This document shows, one piece after another, positions 23,329 to 30,850 of a DNA stretch of 32,157 nucleotides. Made by a program: the position numbers and the translations under genes. Positions within the stretch are counted from its first letter, which is position 1; each line of letters opens with the position of its first letter. The notes beneath the pieces were generated by a model. The model was not told the origin of the DNA, did no database searches, and saw only the letters and a list, made by a program, of their open reading frames with translations. Location: IMG/VR virus record IMGVR_UViG_3300042945_001277, positions 1 through 32,157 of that record, one strand, 5' to 3'. The DNA comes from a virus.

Positions 23329-24680
23329 TAGAAACCTTCTAATTCTTTGAATTTCTGTGAAAGAGCCTTTTTAACATTTACATCACCCTTCATTGAAACA
23401 GTCACACTTTGACCCATATCTGATGATGGTTCGTATATTTCAATATGACCAGTCATTGTATTTATTTTACTTGGAAACGTCATACCGTCTGGACCAAAAC
23501 GATTTTTAACTATATGCCATCTACCGGTTCCACCAACTTTGTCATTGAGCTTTCTTGACAGCGACATGATAAAGTCTGCAATCATAATCTTATTATATGA
23601 TTCTGAAACCTTACCACCTTCGATAACATCATCTTCAAGGGCAGAACGATTTGCCTGTGAAGCAGTCCATATAGGGATTTCATAAGTTCCACCGATACCA
23701 CGTAGGTCTTCGTAAATATCATTTAGTTCCAATCTCTTATCGGTTGCCTTTGCAGGTCTAATCAAATCTGCATAATCAATAATAACCAAATCAGGTTTTT
23801 TACCTTGACTAATACATTTCTCAATGTGTGACGATATAGTATTTATACTTGCAGTTTTAGTTGGATAATACTTTACAATCAATTCACCTTTAAGAGTTTC
23901 CATTGTGGAACGAATTTTTTCTTGAGCGTGTTCTTCGGAAAGATTTTGAAATGCAATCTTTGTAAAATAAGCATCAAATCTTCTTGCAACATAAAATTGA
24001 TTTAATTCTAATGTATAATATATTACTGTCTTTCCTTCACGAACGGCATTTGCTGCAATACTAACCAATCCCCAAGATTTACCGCCACCGGCAGGAGCAA
24101 TAATAACACCAAGTTCACCGGCAGCTAATCCACCATTTGTAATATCATCTACAACATTCCATCCAGTAGCAACACAAGTTCTTGCACCTTCTTCATATCT
24201 TGCAATAATATCAACAAGATATTCGTGACCAATATCTTTGTCTGTTCCCGCTTTCAATGCAGTATCAATTTTCTTTTTTATCAAATCATATTTACCACTC
24301 TTAAGCAAATCAACAGATTCAATGATTGCAACTTTCATCTTTTGGTTTTTACAAAATTCTAAAGTTGCATTTTTTACATATTCTGCATCAGAACTGTCTT
24401 TATATTTTTTTGTTTCCGTAAGAGAATCAACAATAGTAGATTTCAAAACTTTATCATCTACTGCAAGTATTTCGGATTTGAAAACCTCTTGTGTTGGTGC
24501 ACTACGATAACGATTGTAATATGATATTACCTTTTCAACAATCCAAGAATTTGCTTGTGATTCAAAATAATTTGGTTCTATAATATCGGAGACTTGTTGT
24601 AGAAATGATTTATCAGATAACAATGCGGTAATTACTTTCGTTTGAAAAGTATGACCGAATTGTGATAGATTATCCTGCAT
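23328..24680 (-). CDS. 41: Replicative DNA helicase, gp41/DnaB-like
   Basis: The 450-residue hexameric helicase has Walker A APAGGGKS (195-202), Walker B LVIIDYADL (298-306) and the C-terminal segment RWHIVKNRFGPDG typical of DnaB-family helicases (K-R-G/GxG). The N-terminal domain (about 1-150) is helical, as in T4 gp41 (475 residues). It unwinds DNA ahead of gp43 and interacts with the primase, which is not in this window. It overlaps the flap nuclease end by 11 bases, and the two are co-transcribed from the promoter at 25749-25780. Confidence 0.93.
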   Translation of the reverse strand: MQDNLSQFGHTFQTKVITALLSDKSFLQQVSDIIEPNYFESQANSWIVEKVISYYNRYRSAPTQEVFKSEILAVDDKVLKSTIVDSLTETKKYKDSSDAEYVKNATLEFCKNQKMKVAIIESVDLLKSGKYDLIKKKIDTALKAGTDKDIGHEYLVDIIARYEEGARTCVATGWNVVDDITNGGLAAGELGVIIAPAGGGKSWGLVSIAANAVREGKTVIYYTLELNQFYVARRFDAYFTKIAFQNLSEEHAQEKIRSTMETLKGELIVKYYPTKTASINTISSHIEKCISQGKKPDLVIIDYADLIRPAKATDKRLELNDIYEDLRGIGGTYEIPIWTASQANRSALEDDVIEGGKVSESYNKIMIADFIMSLSRKLNDKVGGTGRWHIVKNRFGPDGMTFPSKINTMTGHIEIYEPSSDMGQSVTVSMKGDVNVKKALSQKFKELEGF

Positions 24681-25716
24681 TTTTATTCCTAAACTTGTTT
24701 AATTGTGTAAAATTCTTTTTCAACCATTCATCCCAATCCGCAATTATGGATTGTAACTTGTCTTGTAAATACAATTTACCCAACTCCACTGTATTCATAG
24801 AATCAATCTCACCATCAACTAAACCACGAATATTTGATTTATGACTCTGTGAAATATCAACATCATGTAATTGCATGATGTCATAATTCGTTTGTAGTTT
24901 ATTTGTACTATGTTTAAGTGTTTGTAGTGCTTTTAATTTACCGTCATATAATTTACAAATTTCTATGAACTTTTCCAAATTTATTTTTTCTTTTTCTGAT
25001 AATTGTGGGAAATGTTTTTTTATTGTTGTTTCGCCAACACCATGAATACCAGCAACATTATCACTTTTATCACCCATTAGTGCCTTGTATATGATATAGT
25101 TCTCACACCATATACCAGTTTCTTCAAGTAGATTTTCCGGATTATACATTTTCTTTTTTGTTGGCAAATACACATTAACCCTATCTGAAACTAATTGTAG
25201 GAAGTCTCTGTCATTAGAAAGTATTACCACTTTTTCTTTTAAATACGAAGAAAGATATGCAATAACATCATCTGCTTCTATATTATCTATCATTATTATA
25301 GTTACTGGCAGATTTTGTAGATAAGAGAAAACCCGCATCATTTGATGTTTCATTGCCGCCTGTTCATCATCAATACCTTCAAATCCTACAACACGGTTCA
25401 ACTTTGATTTTATTGCCCTACCTTCTTTGTAGTTTGAATATATTTTTTTTCTTCGATGTGAACCACCCTTTCCATCAAAGACAACAACAACCCGCGTGGG
25501 ATTAACCATACGGATTGTTGCTCCAAGCGACTTTAAGAAACCAGATAGACCACCGACATGAATACCATCTTCGTTCAATGTTGGGATGGCAGAAAAGGTG
25601 CGTATAAATAAATTCATCCCATCAACAATCAAAACCTTACTATCACGATGTAGGTTTCCTTGTTCGGCTTTTTCCGTTTCTATTTCTTGTAAAAGTCTTT
25701 GATATTTTTTGTTCAT
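24670..25716 (-). CDS. rnh: 5'-3' exonuclease/flap endonuclease (T4 RNase H-like)
   Basis: The frame is open from 25773, but I place the start at ATG 25716 (MNKKYQRLLQEIE) because the early-type promoter lies inside the first 19 codons of the longer frame. From this start there are 348 residues. Metal-binding acidic residues appear in VLIVDGMNLF (Asp32), VVVVFDG, IEADDVIAYL and VVILSNDRDFLQL. The helix-3-turn-helix is MGDKSDNVAGIHGVGETT. The enzyme removes RNA primers and flaps from Okazaki fragments, as T4 rnh does. T4 RNase H is 305 residues. The promoter placement supports the shorter start. Confidence 0.93.
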   Translation of the reverse strand: MNKKYQRLLQEIETEKAEQGNLHRDSKVLIVDGMNLFIRTFSAIPTLNEDGIHVGGLSGFLKSLGATIRMVNPTRVVVVFDGKGGSHRRKKIYSNYKEGRAIKSKLNRVVGFEGIDDEQAAMKHQMMRVFSYLQNLPVTIIMIDNIEADDVIAYLSSYLKEKVVILSNDRDFLQLVSDRVNVYLPTKKKMYNPENLLEETGIWCENYIIYKALMGDKSDNVAGIHGVGETTIKKHFPQLSEKEKINLEKFIEICKLYDGKLKALQTLKHSTNKLQTNYDIMQLHDVDISQSHKSNIRGLVDGEIDSMNTVELGKLYLQDKLQSIIADWDEWLKKNFTQLNKFRNKNAG

Positions 25717-25748
25717 TGTAATCAATTCCATATATCGTTTTATCAATA

Positions 25749-25780
25749 CTAATATACGAAAATAATATGACATTGCAAAA
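25749..25780 (-). promoter_or_regulatory. Early-type promoter for flap nuclease-gp41
   Basis: The minus strand reads TTTTG, 19 bases, then TATATTAG and TATTG. It is 33 bases before ATG 25716 and lies inside a longer open frame, which decides the start. Confidence 0.7.
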
Positions 25781-25781
25781 T

Positions 25782-25809
25782 AAAAAAAGAGAATCGAGTG
25801 ATTCTCTTT
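25782..25809 (-). terminator. Rho-independent terminator after the helical leader gene
   Basis: A perfect 10-base stem (AAAGAGAATC / GATTCTCTTT) with loop ACTC is followed on the minus strand by a run of T. It lies 38 bases past the stop of the gene ending at 25848 and next to the following early promoter. Confidence 0.92.
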
Positions 25810-25847
25810 GTATAGTTCTTAATTGGCTATTAGTTAATAATCATTTA

Positions 25848-26252
25848 TTAAATGTAATCATTTGCAGATATGCCTAATTTTGTAGCCAACTCGCGTATTT
25901 CTTGTTCTATCTCTCTTGATTGTTGGGGTCCAGCATATTCTTCATTGTAAATAACCAACCTTGATAATTCATGTACCATTTCAAAAAATGCATTACCTTT
26001 CATTTTTTTTATTTGTTGCTCTAATGATTTTATTTGCATTTCAGCTTCTTTTGTGTCTTCCGTATTTCCGCTGTATTCCGCTTCTTTACGGAAAATCACA
26101 TAATCTTTAATCAATTCTTTTATATCGGTGGATTGACCTGAAATTTCAGGAGGTACATTTCCGAAAGGTGCTTCATTCATTTTTTTGTTAAACTTTTCAT
26201 GTATGGATCTCCCTTCTTGCACTAGATCCTTTAATTTTATCGTCTTACCCAT
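25848..26252 (-). CDS. Leader-bearing all-helical small protein
   Basis: The 134-residue protein begins MGKTIKLKDLVQEGRSIHEKF, the shared leader with a V-Q-E/G site. The first 22 residues closely match the protein starting at 5361 (KDLVQEGRNIQDKF). The rest is charged and helical (EAEMQIKSLEQQIKKMKGN, then LSRLVIYN), with probable coiled coil around residues 65-85 and no enzyme motif. Function is unknown. It stands alone between a late-type promoter (26286-26295) and a terminator (25782-25809), with GGAG before the ATG. It is a good candidate for a small internal-head protein. Confidence 0.72.
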   Translation of the reverse strand: MGKTIKLKDLVQEGRSIHEKFNKKMNEAPFGNVPPEISGQSTDIKELIKDYVIFRKEAEYSGNTEDTKEAEMQIKSLEQQIKKMKGNAFFEMVHELSRLVIYNEEYAGPQQSREIEQEIRELATKLGISANDYI

Positions 26253-26261
26253 ATTAAATGC

Positions 26262-26295
26262 TCCAAAAAAAAATACTCTATTTGAATATAAATAT
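26262..26295 (-). promoter_or_regulatory. Late-type promoter for the helical leader gene
   Basis: The minus strand reads ATATTTATAT, TC, AAATAGAGTATTTT and a T-run, then GGAG. The layout closely matches the region before the gene at 5361. Confidence 0.6.
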
Positions 26296-26317
26296 GGGGA
26301 TAAACAAATTTATCCCC
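26296..26317 (-). terminator. Hairpin after uvsX
   Basis: A perfect 9-base stem GGGGATAAA / TTTATCCCC with loop TTTG lies 8 bases past the uvsX stop. There is no clean T-run, only ATATTTAT, which belongs to the next promoter, so termination is likely but not certain. Confidence 0.65.
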
Positions 26318-26324
26318 AATAAAA

Positions 26325-27473
26325 TTATACTTCATCTTGTAATAATGGTTCATTTGAAAGTGTTACATCGTCAATTCTGGCTTCATCCAATTTCTTGTAT
26401 TTCATAATCACCTTATCAGCAATTTCATCATATACTATATCGTATAATTCAGAATTACTCATAATCTTTTCAACAAATTCTTTGGATTGAAATTTGATAA
26501 CTTCTCCAGAACGCTTGTCTGTCCATGAATACCAAGCACCCGATTGAGATACAAGGTTGTGTTCTTTCATAACAGTAAGCCAACTACTGTAATCATCAAT
26601 ACCACTATCAAAGTAAACCTCATATTCACACTCTCGTAATGGAGGACCACAACGATTTTTTACTAACTTTGCCTTAACTCTCGAACCAACTATTTCATCA
26701 CGACCTTCTCTCTTTGCCTTAATAGCACCGATTGAAGAAAGACGAAGACGAACAGATGCATGGAAAGGAATACCTTTACCACCCGGTGTTGTCCAAGGAT
26801 CAGAGAATGCTGGTGCATTGAGTTTCTGACGAAGTTGGTTTGTAATAATCAAACAAATACGCTCTCTACCGATAAGATTTGTAATCTTTCTCATTGCCTT
26901 TGAAATGATAAGTGCCTTTGCCGTAGCATAACCATCTTTATCAAAATCTGCAGCCATTTCTGTTTTAGTGGATGCACCGGCGATTGAATCAACTACAATA
27001 GTTACCAATCTATCTTTATCGGATGAACGAACTTTGTCAATGATAACATCAACGGTTTCAAAAATATCTTCTACGGTTTCCAATGGAATGTATAACATAT
27101 CTTTTAAGTTCAAACCGATTGCACTCAAATACTCAGTAGCAATAGCATTCTCGGTATCAATATAAACAGCAAGACCACCTTTCTTTTGTGTGTTGAGAAG
27201 TGCATGGGCTGCCAATAGAGATTTACCAGATTGTTCGAGACCTGTTATTTCAGATACACGACCAACAGGAAAACCACCATACTTACGATTGGAAATGGCC
27301 AAGTCCAACATGGTTGAGCCAGTTCCTACCCATTCTTTTACTATCGTAGGTGCATCACTATCACCTTCAAGAAAGTAAGCGGTCTTAACATTTTGTGTTT
27401 TGAATTGTTTGTTTATAGTTTCGGCAATGACTCCACCGAGTTCATCGGATAAATCACTTTTTGATTTTGCCAT
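26325..27473 (-). CDS. uvsX: UvsX/RecA-like recombinase
   Basis: The 382-residue RecA-family recombinase has Walker A GLEQSGKS (78-85), Walker B VTIVVDS (157-163) and a RecA-like ITNQLRQKL segment followed by PGGKGIPFHASVRLRL. T4 UvsX is 391 residues. It forms filaments on single-stranded DNA and drives strand exchange in recombination-dependent replication and repair. The N-terminal 45 residues are helical, as expected for the oligomerisation region. It lies 12 bases downstream of gp32 and is co-transcribed with it; in T4 the two act together with UvsY. Confidence 0.95.
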   Translation of the reverse strand: MAKSKSDLSDELGGVIAETINKQFKTQNVKTAYFLEGDSDAPTIVKEWVGTGSTMLDLAISNRKYGGFPVGRVSEITGLEQSGKSLLAAHALLNTQKKGGLAVYIDTENAIATEYLSAIGLNLKDMLYIPLETVEDIFETVDVIIDKVRSSDKDRLVTIVVDSIAGASTKTEMAADFDKDGYATAKALIISKAMRKITNLIGRERICLIITNQLRQKLNAPAFSDPWTTPGGKGIPFHASVRLRLSSIGAIKAKREGRDEIVGSRVKAKLVKNRCGPPLRECEYEVYFDSGIDDYSSWLTVMKEHNLVSQSGAWYSWTDKRSGEVIKFQSKEFVEKIMSNSELYDIVYDEIADKVIMKYKKLDEARIDDVTLSNEPLLQDEV

Positions 27474-27485
27474 AAAACACCCTTA

Positions 27486-28247
27486 TTAAAATAGGTCATC
27501 AAATGTAACACCAATATCATCAGTAGATGTGGATGATGTTTCTGATTTTGTTTCTTTCTTTTCTTGTTTGTAATTAAGATCCTCAGCAGGTTCATCTGAT
27601 TTACCTAACCATGTTTGTAATTGAATTTTTAATTCATCATACGTTGGTTCAGGATAAAGTTCTGTGATTTTGGATTGCTCTTTTATTTTTTCAATAACCG
27701 ATTGATCTTCTGTGACTACTGTTTCTTTTGGTTTGATTCGGATAGTAGTTTCTGCATAATCTCTGCCAGTTTCTTCTGGTGATTTTACAGTTACAACAAT
27801 ATCTCTACCGGTTTTCAAATCAGATAAATCACCGTAATCAGGATCAGCAAAGAAACCAAGAAGTTCTTGGTAAAGTTGTTTACCAAATCCCCAAAACTTT
27901 ACACCTTCATTTTCTTGTCCACGAATGATAACAGGAACATAAATTCTCATTTTTGGTTCAAGTTTTCTTCCCATAATCCAATCACTCTTATCGCCAGTTT
28001 GTTTCAATTTTTCTGCAAAGTCTACGATTGGATCAGGTCTACCAAAAGATACGGGTGAAAGAATTGATCTTTTACCGAGATTGTAGTGAAAATACATTTC
28101 TAAAAATGGATTCTCTCTGTTATGAATGTAAGGGACAATACGGATTTGGTGTTCACCCGGTTCGGGTTTCCAAAGATTAGATGTGCGATTGTTTGTGTTT
28201 TTTAAAGAGTTCAAACGACTCTTGATTGCATCAAGATTAATGCTCAT
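27486..28247 (-). CDS. 32: Single-stranded DNA binding protein, gp32-like, lacking the zinc site
   Basis: The 253-residue protein has the gp32 plan: a basic N-terminal stretch (SRLNSLKN), the core motif WKPEPGEHQIRIVPY, a FHYNLGKRSILSP region and an acidic, Ser/Thr-rich tail ending DDIGVTFDDLF that would contact partner proteins. T4 gp32 (301 residues) binds Zn through His64 and three Cys; this protein contains no cysteine at all, so the zinc finger is absent. It coats single strands during replication and recombination. A strong early-type promoter and a hairpin lie upstream. uvsX follows in the same transcript. Confidence 0.93.
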   Translation of the reverse strand: MSINLDAIKSRLNSLKNTNNRTSNLWKPEPGEHQIRIVPYIHNRENPFLEMYFHYNLGKRSILSPVSFGRPDPIVDFAEKLKQTGDKSDWIMGRKLEPKMRIYVPVIIRGQENEGVKFWGFGKQLYQELLGFFADPDYGDLSDLKTGRDIVVTVKSPEETGRDYAETTIRIKPKETVVTEDQSVIEKIKEQSKITELYPEPTYDELKIQLQTWLGKSDEPAEDLNYKQEKKETKSETSSTSTDDIGVTFDDLF

Positions 28248-28282
28248 GATGTAACTCCTAATGTGTAATAAAAATAATGATT

Positions 28283-28296
28283 AACCACTAATGGTT
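28283..28296. promoter_or_regulatory. Inverted repeat in the gp32 5' untranslated region
   Basis: AACCA-CTAA-TGGTT forms a 5-base stem between the gp32 promoter and its ATG. T4 gp32 represses its own translation by binding a structured leader. This could be a similar site or a protein operator; nothing further can be read from it. Confidence 0.4.
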
Positions 28297-28311
28297 ATTG
28301 TTTAATGTATA

Positions 28312-28342
28312 CTAATATACTAATTTAATGTTTAATAATCAA
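28312..28342 (-). promoter_or_regulatory. Early-type promoter for gp32-uvsX
   Basis: The minus strand reads TTG, 20 bases, then TATATTAGTATAC. It shares TATATTAG with the gp44 and flap nuclease promoters. Confidence 0.65.
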
Positions 28343-28351
28343 GCAATTTTT

Positions 28352-29182
28352 TTATTTTTTTAATAAGTCTTTCAACTTAATGCCAACCGATTCTGGTAGT
28401 TTTTCAGTATTGGTGGCACTATTCTTCCAATCTGGAGCATCATCGGTTTGCGGCATAACCTCTCTTGATGGTGCATCTTCTACTGGCTGATTGTTTTCAT
28501 TCATCTTTTGGACATTAGACCAAATGTAGTTAGCAATCTTTTCTGGACTATCACCTTTTTCATATTTTGCAAATGTCTGAACAACTTCATCCGTTATGTT
28601 ATCTACCACGTATTTTTTTAATACATTCTCTTCTATTGTAAATAAATTTATACCGCCACCTTCTGCACTTGGGATTTCACCCAATTCTGCACCAATACCT
28701 AACTGTGTTGTTTTTAACGCCTCTATTGGTTTTTTAACATTTGTCAAATCCATTGAACTTATTTTTGCATATGGATTTATACAATAAAGCTGTGACCAAC
28801 GATGATGGCCGTCAATAATAAACTGTCCTCCACCACCGGTTACTATTGGTCTGTTATCAACGGTAACTATACCACCACGAAGATATGTCTCTGTATTGGA
28901 TGCATCTTTTAATGGGTAACTCAATGATTTACTCAATACAACTTCGTTTTGAGTTGGTTTCAATTTAATACATTGAGGAGAAATCTTACTTGTTTGAACC
29001 GGAGATTCCGATGATAATGATTTAATGGCAGCCAAAAATTTAGGATCTTCTATTTTATCACCAAGTTCTTTTACAAAAGTAACATAATCTTTTTTCAAAA
29101 TTCTTTTTAATTCATCTCTTGTATCTTCTTCGTTTATTTTTATTTTGATTTCTTTTATTAAGTTTACTAATGAATATTTCAT
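28352..29182 (-). CDS. ParB/sulfiredoxin-fold protein with leader-like ends
   Basis: The 276-residue protein has the ParB-like nuclease-fold motif FIIDGHHRWSQLY (121-133), with GHHR at 125-128. Such domains act in DNA binding, nicking, ATP/CTP use or kinase-like reactions; which one applies here is not known. The N-terminus MKYSLVNLIKEIK is a weaker match to the shared leader, with an I-K-E site. Remarkably, the C-terminus ends GIKLKDLLKK, a near copy of the leader core. The middle has an acidic, Pro/Asp-rich stretch (about 230-265). It is the last gene of the late-type operon starting at 30850. Confidence 0.75.
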   Translation of the reverse strand: MKYSLVNLIKEIKIKINEEDTRDELKRILKKDYVTFVKELGDKIEDPKFLAAIKSLSSESPVQTSKISPQCIKLKPTQNEVVLSKSLSYPLKDASNTETYLRGGIVTVDNRPIVTGGGGQFIIDGHHRWSQLYCINPYAKISSMDLTNVKKPIEALKTTQLGIGAELGEIPSAEGGGINLFTIEENVLKKYVVDNITDEVVQTFAKYEKGDSPEKIANYIWSNVQKMNENNQPVEDAPSREVMPQTDDAPDWKNSATNTEKLPESVGIKLKDLLKK

Positions 29183-29192
29183 AGAATTTTCT

Positions 29193-29837
29193 CTATACAG
29201 TTTTTACAAAATCTTCTTGTATTTTTAGTTCTTCGTCTGTTGCCTTTCCAGTTGAACCCCAATCTGGAAGCACTGACATTATGTGGAATGCTTTAGCACT
29301 TCTAACATCTTTAATCCATTTTCCGGATGTTGGGTTTTCTTTGTTTTTTAATATACTGACATGATTTAGTTCAGGAAATACGTAAAGTGGCATACCACTT
29401 TCTTTCGCAAGAATAACAGAATGCTTTAGTGGAACTATATTATCACTACCACCGTGAATTATTGCACCTTCTCCACTAATTTCAGATCCAGTCAATGATA
29501 TAGTAGGCCATTGTCTATTCCACGCAGGAGCAACTAAATAAACTGTATCTGGTTTTTTAGCACCCATTGATAATGCTTGAAGAAGTATTGCACCGCCACG
29601 AGAATATGCAATAAGAGTTTTCGGCGTTTCTTCATTTAAATATAATATCGCCTTCTCAATGTCTTCTTTTGATATTTTACTCGAATCAGAAAATGCAGGA
29701 CATCCAGTATCTTGATCCGGATTTGTCCATTCAACATTGCAGGTATCAACTCTCATATCTTTTGGTTTCATACCAAAACCATGAAACGCCCCCTTATCTA
29801 TGCCAATCTCTGTTAATATATCTCTTATTTTTATCAT
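29193..29837 (-). CDS. Leader-bearing alpha/beta hydrolase
   Basis: The 214-residue protein begins MIKIRDILTEIG, the shared leader with an L-T-E/I site. An alpha/beta hydrolase triad can be assigned: nucleophile Ser79 in AYSRGGA (a variant of G-x-S-x-G), Asp132 in HGGSDNIVP, and His159 in ELNHVS. The strand-loop context (TLIAYSRGG, TVYLVAPA) fits a small esterase, lipase or peptidase. The substrate is unknown; phage relatives could attack the envelope or modify host components after injection. It overlaps the upstream gene by 4 bases (ATGA) and is followed 10 bases later by the ParB-like gene. Confidence 0.8.
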   Translation of the reverse strand: MIKIRDILTEIGIDKGAFHGFGMKPKDMRVDTCNVEWTNPDQDTGCPAFSDSSKISKEDIEKAILYLNEETPKTLIAYSRGGAILLQALSMGAKKPDTVYLVAPAWNRQWPTISLTGSEISGEGAIIHGGSDNIVPLKHSVILAKESGMPLYVFPELNHVSILKNKENPTSGKWIKDVRSAKAFHIMSVLPDWGSTGKATDEELKIQEDFVKTV

Positions 29838-30508
29838 GCCTTTTTATTTATTCGTTGTGTTTTTTTATCAATAACAACACTTCTAACCATTTCACGAATT
29901 TTTTTACTCAATCTTCTTCTATAATATTCACTCATCTTATTTTCTTGTTTTGGTTCTTGAGATTGTTGATCGTCATTATTATCGTCTGACGGTGGGTTTT
30001 CTTTTTGATTAGATTCTTCTGATGATCCCATGCTAGATAAAACTATGGAATCTATTTTGTCCGATAGATTTTTTGTTGCATCGTTTAAATCTGATTGAAT
30101 TTTTTCAAATAACTCCTTATCGGAATCCGTTAATCGTTGTTGTATGTATATTGATATTTTTTTTATCATTTTTTTTACATCTTTATCATGTGAAACTTTA
30201 TCTGGCTCTGTATACGGCATTGTTATTAATTGACGCAGCGATTTATACAAAATTTTTAATGTACCATCATCATAAAAACGAGAAGATATTGACTCCAATT
30301 TTGTTCTGTTATCTTTATTCCCATAATTTTCTGATTCAGATAGTGATTCATACCATTGTAATACTTTTTGTAATTTTATATTTGGTATCAAATGAAAAAT
30401 CATTCCACGATTATTTTGTAAAATCTCAGTGGAATCTATTAAAATTAAATACTTTAAAAACTTTTCATTTGATTCATCCAAATCTTCTTTGATATAATTC
30501 GGTTTCAT
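29834..30508 (-). CDS. Unknown helical protein with acidic linker and basic tail
   Basis: The 224-residue protein begins MKPNYIKEDLDES, with an I-K-E site but otherwise only a loose leader match. It is helical for about 150 residues, then has a Gln/Asn/Asp/Glu-rich low-complexity stretch (KENPPSDDNNDDQQSQEPKQ), and ends with a basic tail (YYRRRLSKKIREMV ... KKTQRINKKA). No enzymatic motif is visible. The charge layout would suit binding to DNA or capsid. It is the second gene of the late-type operon and overlaps the alpha/beta hydrolase by 4 bases. Confidence 0.65.
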   Translation of the reverse strand: MKPNYIKEDLDESNEKFLKYLILIDSTEILQNNRGMIFHLIPNIKLQKVLQWYESLSESENYGNKDNRTKLESISSRFYDDGTLKILYKSLRQLITMPYTEPDKVSHDKDVKKMIKKISIYIQQRLTDSDKELFEKIQSDLNDATKNLSDKIDSIVLSSMGSSEESNQKENPPSDDNNDDQQSQEPKQENKMSEYYRRRLSKKIREMVRSVVIDKKTQRINKKA

Positions 30509-30517
30509 TTAAAAATC

Positions 30518-30850
30518 CTATGGTGTCAAAGATATTATGTTTTTAGGTTGTTCGATATACAAACTTATACTAGTTTGTTTATTAAAGAAATGCATTTTAT
30601 TTCCAAATGCTTTCTTATATTCATAACCACTTTTTTTCAAAACATCAGTAATTTGTTTTTCGGTATAGTAACTACCATCTATTTTACTATCTGGAAGTAT
30701 TTCTATCTTTTCAAGATTCTTTTTTAGCTCTTGGAATATATTATCAAAACCATTTCCTTCGGAAACTTCTAGTTTTTCCAATAGTCTTTTCATAACTTCA
30801 TTTGTTATGGATTCTACTATTTGATTATAGTTATTGTTTTTCTTTTTCAT
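30518..30850 (-). CDS. Unknown small protein, first gene of a late-type operon
   Basis: The 110-residue protein starts with basic MKKKNNNYNQIVESI and continues with a long helix (NEVMKRLLEKLEVSEG). A C-terminal half containing YTEKQITDVLKKSGYEYKKAFGNKMHFF may form a small alpha/beta or winged-helix-like domain. I recognise no family. A late-type TATATTTATA motif lies about 33 bases upstream. It is followed 9 bases later by the next gene of the operon. No good ribosome site is visible. Confidence 0.55.
   Translation of the reverse strand: MKKKNNNYNQIVESITNEVMKRLLEKLEVSEGNGFDNIFQELKKNLEKIEILPDSKIDGSYYTEKQITDVLKKSGYEYKKAFGNKMHFFNKQTSISLYIEQPKNIISLTP

Noticed and set aside
4494-28342. Firm assignment of a Bacteroidota host from the promoters
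   Set aside because: The same boxes also fit TTGnnn-N16/17-TATATT, and ribosome sites of GGAG type are common here; the host is left open.
30073-30492. A 139-codon open frame on the plus strand with hydrophobic runs
   Set aside because: It is antisense to the gene at 29834-30508. The hydrophobicity comes from T-rich complement, not from a credible membrane protein; no ribosome site.
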